From Phycisphaerales bacterium (lineage in GTDB: Bacteria > Planctomycetota > Phycisphaerae > Phycisphaerales > UBA1924): DNA of 36,762 nt. Location: the NCBI GenBank assembly GCA_026647565.1, contig JAPKGU010000017.1:1-36762 (forward strand), given 5' to 3'. The position numbers were made by a program, and so were the translations under genes. This document shows, in pieces, positions 7,007 to 19,124 of the stretch; position 1 is the first letter of the stretch; every line of letters begins with the position of its first letter. The notes under the pieces were generated by a model. It made no database searches. It was given only the letters and a program-made list of their open reading frames with translations, and had not been told where the DNA came from.

Positions 7007-8595
7007 GCGACCTCCTCGTGCTCAATGGGCGCTTGGCCGAGCGTGCGCAGCCCGGCAGGATGGAACGTGATCGACACCGTCTTCTTTGCACCGTCGTAGT
7101 CCACCCGCTTGACGAGGCTCGCCAGCACGGCCGCCTGTTCCCGCGGGTAGAGCACGTCCCACGTCGCGGCGAACTCGCGAAGCGAGGCCGCGACGTCGGC
7201 CTGGGTGATCGATTCGCCGACGATCTGGTCCGCCTCGGCGCGAAGAGCTCGCGCCCGCTCGCTGGCCGTCGCCAGGCGTTCGTGGAGGTCGGCCAGACGG
7301 GCGGCGGCGTTGGCGTCCGTGCCCGCAGTCATCGCGGCCTTGCGGATGTCGCCCTCAATCTTCTGGATCTCACGCGTGCTCGCCGTGTGGTCCTTCTCGA
7401 TCTGTGCGCTCCGACAGCGGATGCCGCTCTGCAACTGGCGGAATGTCGCCGCGACCAACGCGGCATCGCCGCCGATGTGCTTGATCCGATCGACTACCAG
7501 CCTTTCGATCTGCTCGGCCGGCAAGGAACCCGACGGGCACGCGTGCCAGCCCTGCTTCTGGGCGACGTAGCAGACGTAGTAGCGGTACGCAGCCTTCCCG
7601 TCTTTGACGCTGTAGGTGTGGCCCATCGCGTGCCCGCACGGCCCGCAGTGGATCAGACCCTTGAGCAGCGCCCCGTGCTGGTTACGGACGTGCATGCCGC
7701 CAGTGCGGCCGTTGTGCTTGATCGTCTGGAAGACCTGCTGCCAAAGCCGCTCGTCGACGATGGCCGCGTGTTCGCCGGCGAACAACTCCTTCTTGTGCTT
7801 GACCTTGCCCACGTAGGCCGGGTTGGTGAGGAGATTGATCAGCAGGTGCTTGTCCCACACGCGACCGCCGACCGCCGTGCCCTTGCGGGTCGTCCAGCGC
7901 TTGCTCGTGCTGCCGCGGGCATTGAGGATCTGGGCCACCTTGGTGAGCGAGCGGTGCTCCAGATACAAGTGGTAGACCTCGCGGACGAGCTCCGCCTCCG
8001 CCGCGTTGACCACGAGCTTGCTCCCGCCCGCGGGCTGGGGTGCGAGGTCGTACCCCAGGATCGGCTTGCCACCGAACCATTTGCCCTTGCGCTTGGACGC
8101 GGCGATCTTGTCCCGGGTTCGTTCGGAGATGATCTCGCGCTCGAACTGGGCGAACGAGAGCAGGATGTTCAGCGTGAGCCGTCCCATCGATTGCGTGGTG
8201 TTGAACTGCTGCGTCACCGATACGAACGACACGCGGTGCTTCTCGAAGACCGCCATCATGCGGGCAAAGTCCAAGAGCGATCGCGAGAGGCGGTCCACCT
8301 TGTAGACCACCACGCAATCAACCTTTCCGGCCTCAATGTCCGCCATTAGCCGCTGGCAGCCGGGTCGGTCGGTGTTCCCGCCGGTGAACCCGCCGTCGTT
8401 GTACTGGTCCGGCAGCGCGACCCAGCCCTCGTGCTTCATGCTGGCGACGTAGGCCTCGCCGCTCTCGCGCTGGGCGTGCAGCGAGTTGAACTCCTGCTCG
8501 AGTCCCTGTTCGCTGGACTTGCGGGTGTAGATGGCGCATCGCACCGTCGCCACGCCGGCGTTCTTTGCGGGTTTGGTTTCCATTGACGTTCTCAT
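7003..8595 (-). CDS. Large serine recombinase (integrase)
   Basis: A 530-aa serine recombinase. The catalytic domain starts with AIYTRKSSEQG, the nucleophile being Ser27 of YTRKS. It continues with the conserved YNDGGFTGGNTDRP, VVYKVDRLSRSLLDF and FAQFEREIISERTRDKI signatures. A recombinase DNA-binding domain follows (RKGKWFGGKPILGYD onward), then a zinc ribbon (HCGPCG, with further Cys in YYVCYV and HACPSG, about residues 335-380), and a coiled coil near residues 400-470. These enzymes join attP and attB to insert or excise phage genomes. The start at 8595 (ATGA overlap with the DUF2924 gene, GGAGGG upstream) is preferred over a longer frame. It is probably the integrase of this element. Confidence 0.93.
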   Translation of the reverse strand: MRTSMETKPAKNAGVATVRCAIYTRKSSEQGLEQEFNSLHAQRESGEAYVASMKHEGWVALPDQYNDGGFTGGNTDRPGCQRLMADIEAGKVDCVVVYKVDRLSRSLLDFARMMAVFEKHRVSFVSVTQQFNTTQSMGRLTLNILLSFAQFEREIISERTRDKIAASKRKGKWFGGKPILGYDLAPQPAGGSKLVVNAAEAELVREVYHLYLEHRSLTKVAQILNARGSTSKRWTTRKGTAVGGRVWDKHLLINLLTNPAYVGKVKHKKELFAGEHAAIVDERLWQQVFQTIKHNGRTGGMHVRNQHGALLKGLIHCGPCGHAMGHTYSVKDGKAAYRYYVCYVAQKQGWHACPSGSLPAEQIERLVVDRIKHIGGDAALVAATFRQLQSGIRCRSAQIEKDHTASTREIQKIEGDIRKAAMTAGTDANAAARLADLHERLATASERARALRAEADQIVGESITQADVAASLREFAATWDVLYPREQAAVLASLVKRVDYDGAKKTVSITFHPAGLRTLGQAPIEHEEVA

Positions 8596-9113
8596 ACCTT
8601 GCCCTCCGTGATGCCGGGCTCGTGGAGCCCGAAGAATCGGAATCCGTTCCAATGCGACCCGGTCACCTTCGCCGCGATGGCGCTCAGCGACCGGTAGACC
8701 TCTCCCTCAAACTCGAAGCCCTTGGGCAGCACCCGGACGAACACGGCGCGGCCCTTGTACTCGCGGCGGAGGACCGTCCCGGGTGGCGGCAGCCGCCCGT
8801 CCTCTCGCGTGTGGATGGGCACGCTCACCACGCTCTCGCCGTTGGCCCGGGGCTTGGGCGCGTCCGGCGATTGGGCGCGTGGCGGGCTTCGTCGCAGGTC
8901 GGCGTCGTTGGCCAGTTCACGCGCCCGTTGGCGAGCCCGCTCGGAGAGGTCGCCCTCTCGCAGGGCCTGCATCCGCCAGAGAATCCGTTTGATGAGCAGC
9001 ACCTTGTGGTGCGTCCGCGTCTCTTCGCCGTAGACCTTGGCGTACCGCTGCTTCAGCTGCGGCACCGTCATCTGTTCCAAGGTCCGTTCGGCTGCATTCA
9101 CATCGATCGCCAT
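8592..9113 (-). CDS. DUF2924 family protein
   Basis: A 173-aa protein of the DUF2924 type that commonly sits directly upstream of serine recombinases. The N-terminal helices (TVPQLKQRYAKVYGEE, then HKVLLIKRILWRMQAL) lead through an Arg-rich linker. The C-terminal half (LPPPGTVLRREYKGRAVFVRVL, then FEFEGEVYRSLSAIAAKVTG, then HWNGFRFFGL) is the hallmark: a small beta domain ending in a Ser-Leu-Ser-Ala-Ile-Ala/Trp-Asn-Gly-Phe signature. The biochemical role is unknown; the location implies a recombination accessory or DNA-end or target-binding role. The start at 9113 has GGAG 7 bases upstream, and the end overlaps the recombinase start by 4 bp. Confidence 0.85.
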   Translation of the reverse strand: MAIDVNAAERTLEQMTVPQLKQRYAKVYGEETRTHHKVLLIKRILWRMQALREGDLSERARQRARELANDADLRRSPPRAQSPDAPKPRANGESVVSVPIHTREDGRLPPPGTVLRREYKGRAVFVRVLPKGFEFEGEVYRSLSAIAAKVTGSHWNGFRFFGLHEPGITEGKV

Positions 9114-9136
9114 CGGGGTCTCCGTTCTCGTGGTCG

Positions 9137-9379
9137 TTAACCACGCGACCCATCAGGGCGGGCATGCTCGGAGAGTTCAAGTCGAGTCTGAGAGCCTTCT
9201 TGATGCTCGATGCTCGGCCCCGAAATGGCGACCTGTCGCCGCCGGCGGCGGATGCCCTCGGCAAAGATGGCGGCGATGGCATTCAGTCGCGCCACGGGCG
9301 TCGTCGGGGCATCGGGATCAAGCGAGGCGGTTGGGGTGGTGGGGGCGGGCGCATCGTCCGTGAGCGCGGTGTCGTGCAC
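9137..9379 (-). CDS. Small protein at the head of the integration operon
   Basis: An 80-aa protein. The GTG at 9379 is chosen because GGAGGA lies 7 bases upstream; a GTG at 9385 is possible but too close to that site. A Pro/Thr/Ala-rich acidic first half precedes a helix VARLNAIAAIFAEGIRRRRR, then a polar tail. Short proteins with this ARL-I-LA-GI-R helix precede DUF2924 genes in planctomycete recombinase cassettes, which supports it being real. The function is unknown. It ends 23 bp before the DUF2924 gene. Confidence 0.55.
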   Translation of the reverse strand: MHDTALTDDAPAPTTPTASLDPDAPTTPVARLNAIAAIFAEGIRRRRRQVAISGPSIEHQEGSQTRLELSEHARPDGSRG

Positions 9380-9670
9380 GGGCACATCCTCCGTGAAAGG
9401 GGGACATGCATCCGTGCGGGCGTGCGCTTGGCGCTCGGCTTCGCACCTGATGCTGGAATGGGGCCCGCGTCCGGTGCGGGCCGTCTGCCTCTGAATACGC
9501 GAAACGGTCGGGGAGCGGCGCAGGGTCCGAATCTCACACCTCGTTCACCCCGGCGGCGCGTTAACCAGACCCGCCCGGGCGTCTGAGAGCGCGGAGAGAC
9601 TTTCGGCCCCGAACCCCAGCGTGGCGACCGAAACGGCGATGCGATGTCTCGGATTCGAGAGCGCCCGGCA

Positions 9671-9700
9671 AATCGTGGACTATCAGGAAGTGCCACGATT
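9671..9700. promoter_or_regulatory. Spaced inverted repeat AATCGTGG / CCACGATT
   Basis: Perfect 8-bp arms at 9671-9678 and 9693-9700 are separated by 14 bases, so centre to centre they lie two helical turns apart. It lies upstream of the integration operon and could be an operator for a dimeric regulator such as the KorB-like protein, or half of an attachment site. This rests on symmetry and position only. Confidence 0.35.
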
Positions 9701-9743
9701 CCCAAGAGATACGCGCGGTGGGCGAAAGGCCCAGACCGTTAAC

Positions 9744-9773
9744 GAGAAAAGGCCTCTTTACGAGGCCTTTCTC
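9744..9773 (-). terminator. Strong terminator after the helicase-methylase-ATPase operon
   Basis: GAGAAAAGGCCTC (9744-9756) pairs with GAGGCCTTTCTC (9762-9773) around a TTTAC loop: 12 bp with one bulged base. In both directions the stem carries A- and T-rich flanks typical of intrinsic terminators. It lies 140 bases past the end of the ATPase gene and insulates the defence operon from the recombinase operon. Confidence 0.75.
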
Positions 9774-9913
9774 AGAACTCCCCGAGAGCAACCCTTTTCG
9801 GAGCGTTGGGAACGGCCTTGGCGGGCTGGAATCGCGGATTCCGGATCATGACGCCAGGCGCTCTCGATTTAACGCCGATTCGATACCCTGTCGTTTAGGA
9901 CACTGGTTGGGTC

Positions 9914-13261
<3,348 letters not shown>

Positions 13262-13264
13262 GAA

Positions 13265-13747
13265 CTACTCCTCGTCGTCGGAATCGTCGGACTGCAAGAG
13301 ATGGCCCGTGCCCCCCAGGTGTTCTCGAAGTATCTTGGTTGCCGCGAGTTCAGTCTCCGTCCGCTTCCGTTGAAACCCCTCACGGTGAAGCGGAATCAGA
13401 AAGGCAGCCACATCCGCGGGCGTGGTGTCGGGCCACGAACACCACGCAAGCAGCTCGTCGTATCCTGTCTCGCGGCCGCTCTCGTCAGTGCTGACCAACC
13501 ACAACTCCCAGCAATCGGGCGCAGGTGAATCCAGGCGCAACTCCGCGGTCACCTCATTGCCATTCCCGTCCGGCCCTGTGTATCGAACCACGGGCTGCTG
13601 TGAGTTGGTCCGATGGATCGACGAAATAGCGGCTGTACCCGTGCCGCTCGCCCATCCACGCTTGCCGTCAGACCAAATGCACCATCCGGCAACGCCGGGG
13701 GGTGTCAGGTCGTCACGAGATTGTGGTCCGTTCTGCGGCGTAATCAT
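13265..13747 (-). CDS. Orphan 160-aa protein between methylase and ATPase genes
   Basis: I do not recognise the family. The start ATG at 13747 lies 8 bp after the methylase stop; the longer frame only re-reads the methylase 3' end. The protein is rich in Trp (WCIWSDGKRGW, CWELWLV, LAWCSWPDT) and has a beta-rich core (PVVRYTGPDGNG, EVTAELRLD). A helical C-terminal part follows (FLIPLHREGFQRKRTETELAATKILREHL), ending in a very acidic DDSDDEE tail. An acidic tail and small size fit a DNA-mimic, inhibitor or adaptor role, but that is speculation. It is translated tightly between the DUF1156 and DUF499 genes, so it is likely part of the system. A highly divergent member of a small DUF partner family is possible. 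Confidence 0.7.
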   Translation of the reverse strand: MITPQNGPQSRDDLTPPGVAGWCIWSDGKRGWASGTGTAAISSIHRTNSQQPVVRYTGPDGNGNEVTAELRLDSPAPDCWELWLVSTDESGRETGYDELLAWCSWPDTTPADVAAFLIPLHREGFQRKRTETELAATKILREHLGGTGHLLQSDDSDDEE

Positions 13748-13755
13748 CAGAGTCC

Positions 13756-16700
13756 TCAGGAGTAGAGAGTTCCGGCGGCAGCGGCTGGGCCCTTCGCAGC
13801 GAGCTTCTGAATCTCCGGCCACGCGACCACGAGTGCGTTGTAGGCGATGGCCTCCTGCGCCCACTTCTTCCGTTCGCAGAGGGTATAGAGGCGATATGCG
13901 AGGTCCCGGGCCACCTCCGCCGCGCCCGCATAGACCGCGTTGATGCGGCGCAGCAAATCACCGGCCGCCTGCTCGCCGCCGGTTTCCAACGCCCAGCACA
14001 GGTACTGGCAGACTTCCCAGTGCAGTATGTCGTCGTCCGTGGCCGGGTCCCAGGTCTCGGGCTTGCCATTCATCAACTCGGCTCGCTTGAAGAGCCGAAC
14101 CCTTCCGCCTTTTGCGACCACGACGCCGGTCTCAACGAGCCCATTCACGGCCACGGCCATCGCCTTGCTCAGCGTCTCCGCGTCGCCGTAGGGACCGTCA
14201 GCGTGGGCAAACTGCTCGAACCACTTGATGCACCAGCGGGTGTCGGCGTCGTACTCACCCTCCTGCTCGGCAAGCACCTCATCGAGAACCTGATTGATCT
14301 GGGCCAGTGCAGTGCGGACGCCCATGCGGTCGCCGCTGGTCTCCAGCACCTTGCTGTAACGGGAGTACACGGCCATGCCGGGACCGATGGCCGCCTGGGC
14401 GAGGTCCACAGGGGCAATGTTGCCGGATTGCAGATCGCGGAGCGCAGCCGGGAGTTCTCGCTTGAGAGCGGTGACGAACTCGCGCCGCGAGGCCATTGGT
14501 GCCGAGTCGCCACGCGGTTGGCATACGAGCACGATGGAACTGGCGAGGGCGTTGCTGCCGATGCTCACGCTTCGCCCCGCTCGCTCGGTTCGGACAGGCC
14601 ACGTGCCCGTGACTGCGAATCCCGCGCTAATCAGACCCTCGAGCATCGTTTCCCAACCAGTGGATGCTGTCCCGTTCTCCGTCGCGCCATTCTCGTCGTC
14701 ATCGGCCTCTTCACTCTCGGCCTGCTTAAAGGCGTAGAACACAGTCAACGGATAGTCCGCATGCTCTGCTTCTCGCATCCGCACAAACGCGCGCCCCAGG
14801 CCTGTCTCGAAGAACGCCATTGCCTTCGCGTTGTCGCCATCATGTCTGTGAGGCGAGGCGATCAGTTCTTCCGCCTTTGGTGTCAGAAGCGTGCGAAAGA
14901 GCGCCGGGAAAACCGCTGACATGCACCGTCGAAGCCATACGTAGAACCAGTCGGACAAGTCGGCATATGCGATATTGTCGTAGTAGGGTGGATCGGTACT
15001 GAAAACGGTGCCGTTCGGCTTCGGCGCAGTCGCGTCGGCCTGCGTCACGACCCCGGCGGGACCAGCCGCCAATCGGGCTATCGCCTTGACGCCCGCATCA
15101 AGCATGATGTCCAATGTTCCGGACGAAGGTCCGAACACATTACCCTCGGCAAAGTCCCACGTCATCGGGAGAGCCTGCCGTGCAAACGTGCTGCGGAGGA
15201 TTTCCATCTGGGGATTACTGGCCCAAGTAGTCAAAGACGATGCGTAATCGCTGACACGAGAAACCACGAATGCCAAATATGTGGCGACTGCGTCCGCGTA
15301 TTCGGCGGAACCGCCGTCGCCGAGGGCTCGCATCCTCGCCTCCATCACCAAGTCGCTGAAGGTCGTCAGGGCGACGAGCTGGCGATTGGTAAACAGATCT
15401 CCGAACGAGTTCAATCCGTAGACGGGAGGCTGGAAATTGCGGTGCTTCTTGGGCATCTCGCCCTCGGGCCGCCAGGTGGGCTTGGCCGACTCCGCGATCG
15501 TTACATGCTCCTCAGTCGGCGAGAGGTAGACGCGGCCGCGCGTCCCCTCCGCAACGATCGCCATCAGCCGCACGCTCATGCGCCCGGCCTTCGCCTCGGT
15601 GCGGACGTGTGGAAACGCCATCGGCGCGCCGGTCAGGATGCACCGCCCACCCTTGCGCCCAATCGTGCCCGTGCCGGGGTCGAAGTCCTTTCCGGGTGTG
15701 CCTGTGCGCACCTCAAACCTGAACGACTTCTGATCCGGCGCGATCACCGGCTCCACCCAAGTCCTCTTCCCCTCCTTGGTCGACAACCAGTAGGACCGCA
15801 CAAGCGGCACGTGCGCCCCCGCTGCGGCCGGATTCGGGCTCGGCACCGTCCGTGCCCACAGCCACGCGATCACCGTGAGTTCCTGCCCCACATAGTCCTT
15901 CAGATCTTTCCTGTCGCGGGCCATCGCCTCGGTGACGGCGATCTTCGGGTACAGGTGCCCGATTCGTTTCTGTGCCTCATCTCGCATCCAGCGGCCGTAG
16001 TAGCGAACATCTTCTGCAAGTCCTGCCGCGCCCCGCCACGACTGTGTGCCGAGTTGCCCCTGCGTTTCCTTCTTCTTGCCCTTCGAGATGGGAGCACTCG
16101 ATCCGGCAACGCCGCGCGATTCAGGATTGATCGGAGGCATGTTGGCGAACTTGGGCGGAATCTCGATCAGTGCCTTGGTGATCAGCACCGGCACCGGGTT
16201 CAGGTCTGATCCGAACGCCCGCAACCCCAGCCGCTGAGCCTCCAAAGGGATCGACCCACCGCCACAGAACGGGTCGAGGACCGGAGGTGCGAACTCTGCG
16301 AGGAAGGAATTGACCTCGTCCGGTCGCGCTCTCATCAGTTGCACTTCATAGGCCGTTGCGACACCACGCTCAGCGGGCATTGGCCCCTTGGGGTGAGGCT
16401 TGCGTTTGAGCGCCTCGGGGCCGAAGACGACCGTCTCCTTCTTCAGTTCGCCAGTCTCGATCTTGCGACTGGCTACGCAACGGGCAATCTCGGCCCTCGC
16501 GGCATCGATAACCTTGGGTTCGTTGGAGTTCTCCCACTTGACCAGTTCCTCGATCAGGTTGAACAACTGCGCCCGTTTGTCTGCCGCTCGCTCTTCATCT
16601 ACAGAACCGTCCGGCCTCCGAAACTGCGGATCACCAGAAGGATCGTCCACGAGCGACGAGAACAGCACCGCCCGACACGCGGCAAGGGGTCGCCTCGCCC

Positions 16701-16833
16701 ACCACAGGTGGAGCGTGGACGGGTGGCCATGCCGGATCGACTTTTCCCGCGCAGACTCTCGGTTGATCGCCTCCAGGGGGAGCGCAACCTCGATGAGCTT
16801 CTTGCGGGGAGGGATTGGTGGCGTTGCGGGCAT
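13756..16833 (-). CDS. DUF1156-type adenine-specific DNA methyltransferase
   Basis: A 1025-aa DNA methyltransferase. The N-terminus (KKLIEVALPLEAINRESARE, then IRHGHPSTLHLWWARRPLAACRAVLF) is the DUF1156 signature. The SAM-binding motif I is DPFCGGGS (187-194), and the catalytic motif IV is STDPPYYDN (DPPY at 614-617), a beta-class N6-adenine methylase order. A long insertion separates them, and a helical C-terminal region (about 780-1025) probably handles target recognition or partner contact. The role is to modify self DNA so that the partner helicase-nuclease spares it. This family is the methylase of type 3 BREX and of Hma systems. It lies 5 bp downstream of the GTPase gene and 8 bp upstream of the orphan gene. 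Confidence 0.93.
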   Translation of the reverse strand: MPATPPIPPRKKLIEVALPLEAINRESAREKSIRHGHPSTLHLWWARRPLAACRAVLFSSLVDDPSGDPQFRRPDGSVDEERAADKRAQLFNLIEELVKWENSNEPKVIDAARAEIARCVASRKIETGELKKETVVFGPEALKRKPHPKGPMPAERGVATAYEVQLMRARPDEVNSFLAEFAPPVLDPFCGGGSIPLEAQRLGLRAFGSDLNPVPVLITKALIEIPPKFANMPPINPESRGVAGSSAPISKGKKKETQGQLGTQSWRGAAGLAEDVRYYGRWMRDEAQKRIGHLYPKIAVTEAMARDRKDLKDYVGQELTVIAWLWARTVPSPNPAAAGAHVPLVRSYWLSTKEGKRTWVEPVIAPDQKSFRFEVRTGTPGKDFDPGTGTIGRKGGRCILTGAPMAFPHVRTEAKAGRMSVRLMAIVAEGTRGRVYLSPTEEHVTIAESAKPTWRPEGEMPKKHRNFQPPVYGLNSFGDLFTNRQLVALTTFSDLVMEARMRALGDGGSAEYADAVATYLAFVVSRVSDYASSLTTWASNPQMEILRSTFARQALPMTWDFAEGNVFGPSSGTLDIMLDAGVKAIARLAAGPAGVVTQADATAPKPNGTVFSTDPPYYDNIAYADLSDWFYVWLRRCMSAVFPALFRTLLTPKAEELIASPHRHDGDNAKAMAFFETGLGRAFVRMREAEHADYPLTVFYAFKQAESEEADDDENGATENGTASTGWETMLEGLISAGFAVTGTWPVRTERAGRSVSIGSNALASSIVLVCQPRGDSAPMASRREFVTALKRELPAALRDLQSGNIAPVDLAQAAIGPGMAVYSRYSKVLETSGDRMGVRTALAQINQVLDEVLAEQEGEYDADTRWCIKWFEQFAHADGPYGDAETLSKAMAVAVNGLVETGVVVAKGGRVRLFKRAELMNGKPETWDPATDDDILHWEVCQYLCWALETGGEQAAGDLLRRINAVYAGAAEVARDLAYRLYTLCERKKWAQEAIAYNALVVAWPEIQKLAAKGPAAAAGTLYS

Positions 16834-16838
16834 GATGT

Positions 16839-19124
16839 TCAGGCGGCCTCCAGGAGCTTTAGACCCTCAGCGATGGCGTCGGCGCTGGCGATCAGCTCCT
16901 CCGGAGTCCGCTGGAACAGGGCGACTTCAAGATTATGGGCTTCGATGTCGGCGACACGAAGCACCGATGCATGGGCACGCTGCACCTGGCTGTTGAGGAT
17001 GCCGTTGACCTCAACCACCTTCTCCTCGAGGTCGCGGGTGAGCGCTGGTAGCAGGTCGGGGGCGATCTCATCCAGGTGCCGCGTGATGCCGTCCACCATT
17101 CGCTGCTTCATCCCACGGCCGCTCTCAGCGGCCGCGAGTTCAAATGCGGGGCGCAGTTGGTGCCGGAGGTTGTCAACGAGGTCCCGCTCGAAGCTCATGC
17201 GTGCCGCCTGGAGGCGTTCGGTGATGTCCGCGCTGATCAGATCAAGCTCCAACTCCAACTGCTGCGTTGGCTGCTTGAGCCGGTCCATTCCTGGCAGGCC
17301 CTCACCGACGGCCTGAGCAATGAGTCCGAACAGGAGGTGGGCATGCTCGGCAAGCAGGTCCGCGCTCTTGAGCGTGACGCCTTCGAGGAATCGTTTGGCG
17401 GCGGTCTCGAACAGTTCCGCCCAACGGAAGACGACGCGGCGGGACACCACGGCGGCGATCTCGGCGGGCAGGTCCCAGTTCCGTGTCGAACCGAAGAACA
17501 CTCCATCCCGGCGCACGATGGCTCGCAGCGTGGCCCAATGGATTCCCGACAGCCGCTCGGGAATGTGCGACCGAATCTCGTCTTCTGCGGCATCGACGCC
17601 GGCGCGGATGGCGGCCCTCACCTTTTCCGCTTGGGCTTCGACTTCTTGTGCGGCGTGGACTTGGTGTTCATCGAGCCGTTCGGCGAGAAAGGTATGGGCC
17701 CGATCTTGGGACCCCTTCAGCCCTCCCTTCTCCGCAGTCCGCAGGTGGGCCAGCTTCCGCTTGATGTCCTCCCGATGGCCGAGGGTGGAGCGAATGGCGT
17801 CGAGCAACTGACGGGCGCGCCGAGCAACCCGGTCCTTGTGCGTCTGTTGTTCCTTGGCGACGAAGTCCGCCATCATCCAGCGGGCGAGTTCAGGGATGCC
17901 GGTCTGCTCGTCACGCTCAAACGAGGGACCCTTTCGGGCCTTGACGACTCGTCGCAGCAGCAGTGATTCGGTGGACGACACCGAAAAGAACGGCACCTCG
18001 CGGAGGCGCGAGCGCCCACCCTCTGCGGTTTCAGCGCTCACATGCCCATCCGCGCGTGCCACGGTCTCGTCCCAGGCTCTGAGGAGCGCCCGTCGAACCT
18101 CCGTGTGTACGCGCTCGCGGTGGTGAGTCAGGAGCTCGCCCAGTGACGCGTCGGCGGGCAACTTAAAGGCATGGGTCAGCCCCTGCTCATCGTACTGATC
18201 CGCATGCGTGGCGACGACGATGAGCGAGGCCAGGCGCCCTTCCATCTCCAGTCTCGTGAGCAGGCGGGAGTCGGTCAGGTACTGCATGATCGCGCCTGTC
18301 ATCGCCCGCTTGGCGCTGAGCACGAGCCAGACCAACTGTGACTTCTGGAGCGAGTCCTGAGCCACCCGATTCCGGACGGGATCGGGGTCGTTCAGTCCCG
18401 GAACGTCAACCAGTCGGATTCCTGATCTGAGTAGCGGGAACGGACCCTTGATCACCACACGCCGCACGAGGGGCCATAGTGGCTTTCGGGAACTCAGGCA
18501 ATCGCGGCAGCGGCCCTGCACCGCCTCCATGTCGTCGTCGGCGTGCGTCCACCGGAGGCGCGGACCACGGTCGAGGGCCGATCGAACTTCCGGTAGAAGC
18601 AACTTGGCCTCGTCCCCCGGGGCGGAGTGTCTGAGGAACTCCTCGATGTCCATCCCCGTCACAGCCCGTGCGACAGATGCATCGGATTCGTCGATCGCCA
18701 TTGGGGCGTCGCTCTCGCCGGACGCGACGGCATCACGTAGGCGGGCGCAGACCTGTGCGAAACGGGGCAGGAACTCGCTCGGTGACTCAATCTCCGCGGT
18801 GATCTCGTAGCCGCTGTCTCCGGCGACGATCTCCGTGACGGCGGCAGTCACCGCGCTGCCGGCGTCGTGCGGGAGCAGGTCGAGACCGAGCAGCGCGTTC
18901 AGGAGGCTGCTCTTTCCTGCCCCGCTCTCGCCAAGAAGCGCGACCGCGCAATCGAGAGCGAGTGCCCCGTCACGCTCAATCGCGTCGAGTTGCTCACTCC
19001 ATCGAGCCAGTTCCGCGCGATCAGCGGGGTCCTTGAGTTCTCTGTCAAAGAACCGAAGGGCACCACGGATGTCGGACGGCGACATCGCACGGACGGCCGG
19101 AGTTGCGGAAGGCAGCCCGCTCAT
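16839..19124 (-). CDS. Dynamin-like GTPase embedded in the defence operon
   Basis: A 761-aa protein of the dynamin/GBP-like GTPase type. The G domain carries G1 GESGAGKS (65-72), a Thr-containing switch in AVTAAVTEI (about 91-99), G3 DVPGLND (240-246) and a G4-like THAD (306-309; His replaces the usual Lys). Between G1 and G3 lies a long insert with a cysteine pair (CRDC near 206-209). The rest, residues 400-761, is almost wholly helical with heptad-like stretches, as in dynamin stalks. No membrane helix is obvious. Bacterial dynamins remodel membranes, and some act in phage defence. Its start overlaps the helicase stop by 4 bp, so the two are co-translated. The family is clear; the role is inferred. 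Confidence 0.85.
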   Translation of the reverse strand: MSGLPSATPAVRAMSPSDIRGALRFFDRELKDPADRAELARWSEQLDAIERDGALALDCAVALLGESGAGKSSLLNALLGLDLLPHDAGSAVTAAVTEIVAGDSGYEITAEIESPSEFLPRFAQVCARLRDAVASGESDAPMAIDESDASVARAVTGMDIEEFLRHSAPGDEAKLLLPEVRSALDRGPRLRWTHADDDMEAVQGRCRDCLSSRKPLWPLVRRVVIKGPFPLLRSGIRLVDVPGLNDPDPVRNRVAQDSLQKSQLVWLVLSAKRAMTGAIMQYLTDSRLLTRLEMEGRLASLIVVATHADQYDEQGLTHAFKLPADASLGELLTHHRERVHTEVRRALLRAWDETVARADGHVSAETAEGGRSRLREVPFFSVSSTESLLLRRVVKARKGPSFERDEQTGIPELARWMMADFVAKEQQTHKDRVARRARQLLDAIRSTLGHREDIKRKLAHLRTAEKGGLKGSQDRAHTFLAERLDEHQVHAAQEVEAQAEKVRAAIRAGVDAAEDEIRSHIPERLSGIHWATLRAIVRRDGVFFGSTRNWDLPAEIAAVVSRRVVFRWAELFETAAKRFLEGVTLKSADLLAEHAHLLFGLIAQAVGEGLPGMDRLKQPTQQLELELDLISADITERLQAARMSFERDLVDNLRHQLRPAFELAAAESGRGMKQRMVDGITRHLDEIAPDLLPALTRDLEEKVVEVNGILNSQVQRAHASVLRVADIEAHNLEVALFQRTPEELIASADAIAEGLKLLEAA

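Larger units (their letters stand above)
9380..9913. other. Junction between defence operon and integration module
   Basis: No credible gene is seen in these 534 bases; the minus-strand open frame across it is Arg/Pro-rich and featureless. It holds an inverted repeat (9671-9700) and a strong hairpin (9744-9773). It is the place where a promoter for the recombinase operon must lie, but no good -10/-35 pair was found. Confidence 0.5.

Noticed and set aside
9600-9720. Possible tRNA or attachment-site tRNA fragment near the recombinase operon
   Set aside because: A TTCGA-containing arm is present, but no cloverleaf or matching acceptor stem could be assembled on either strand.
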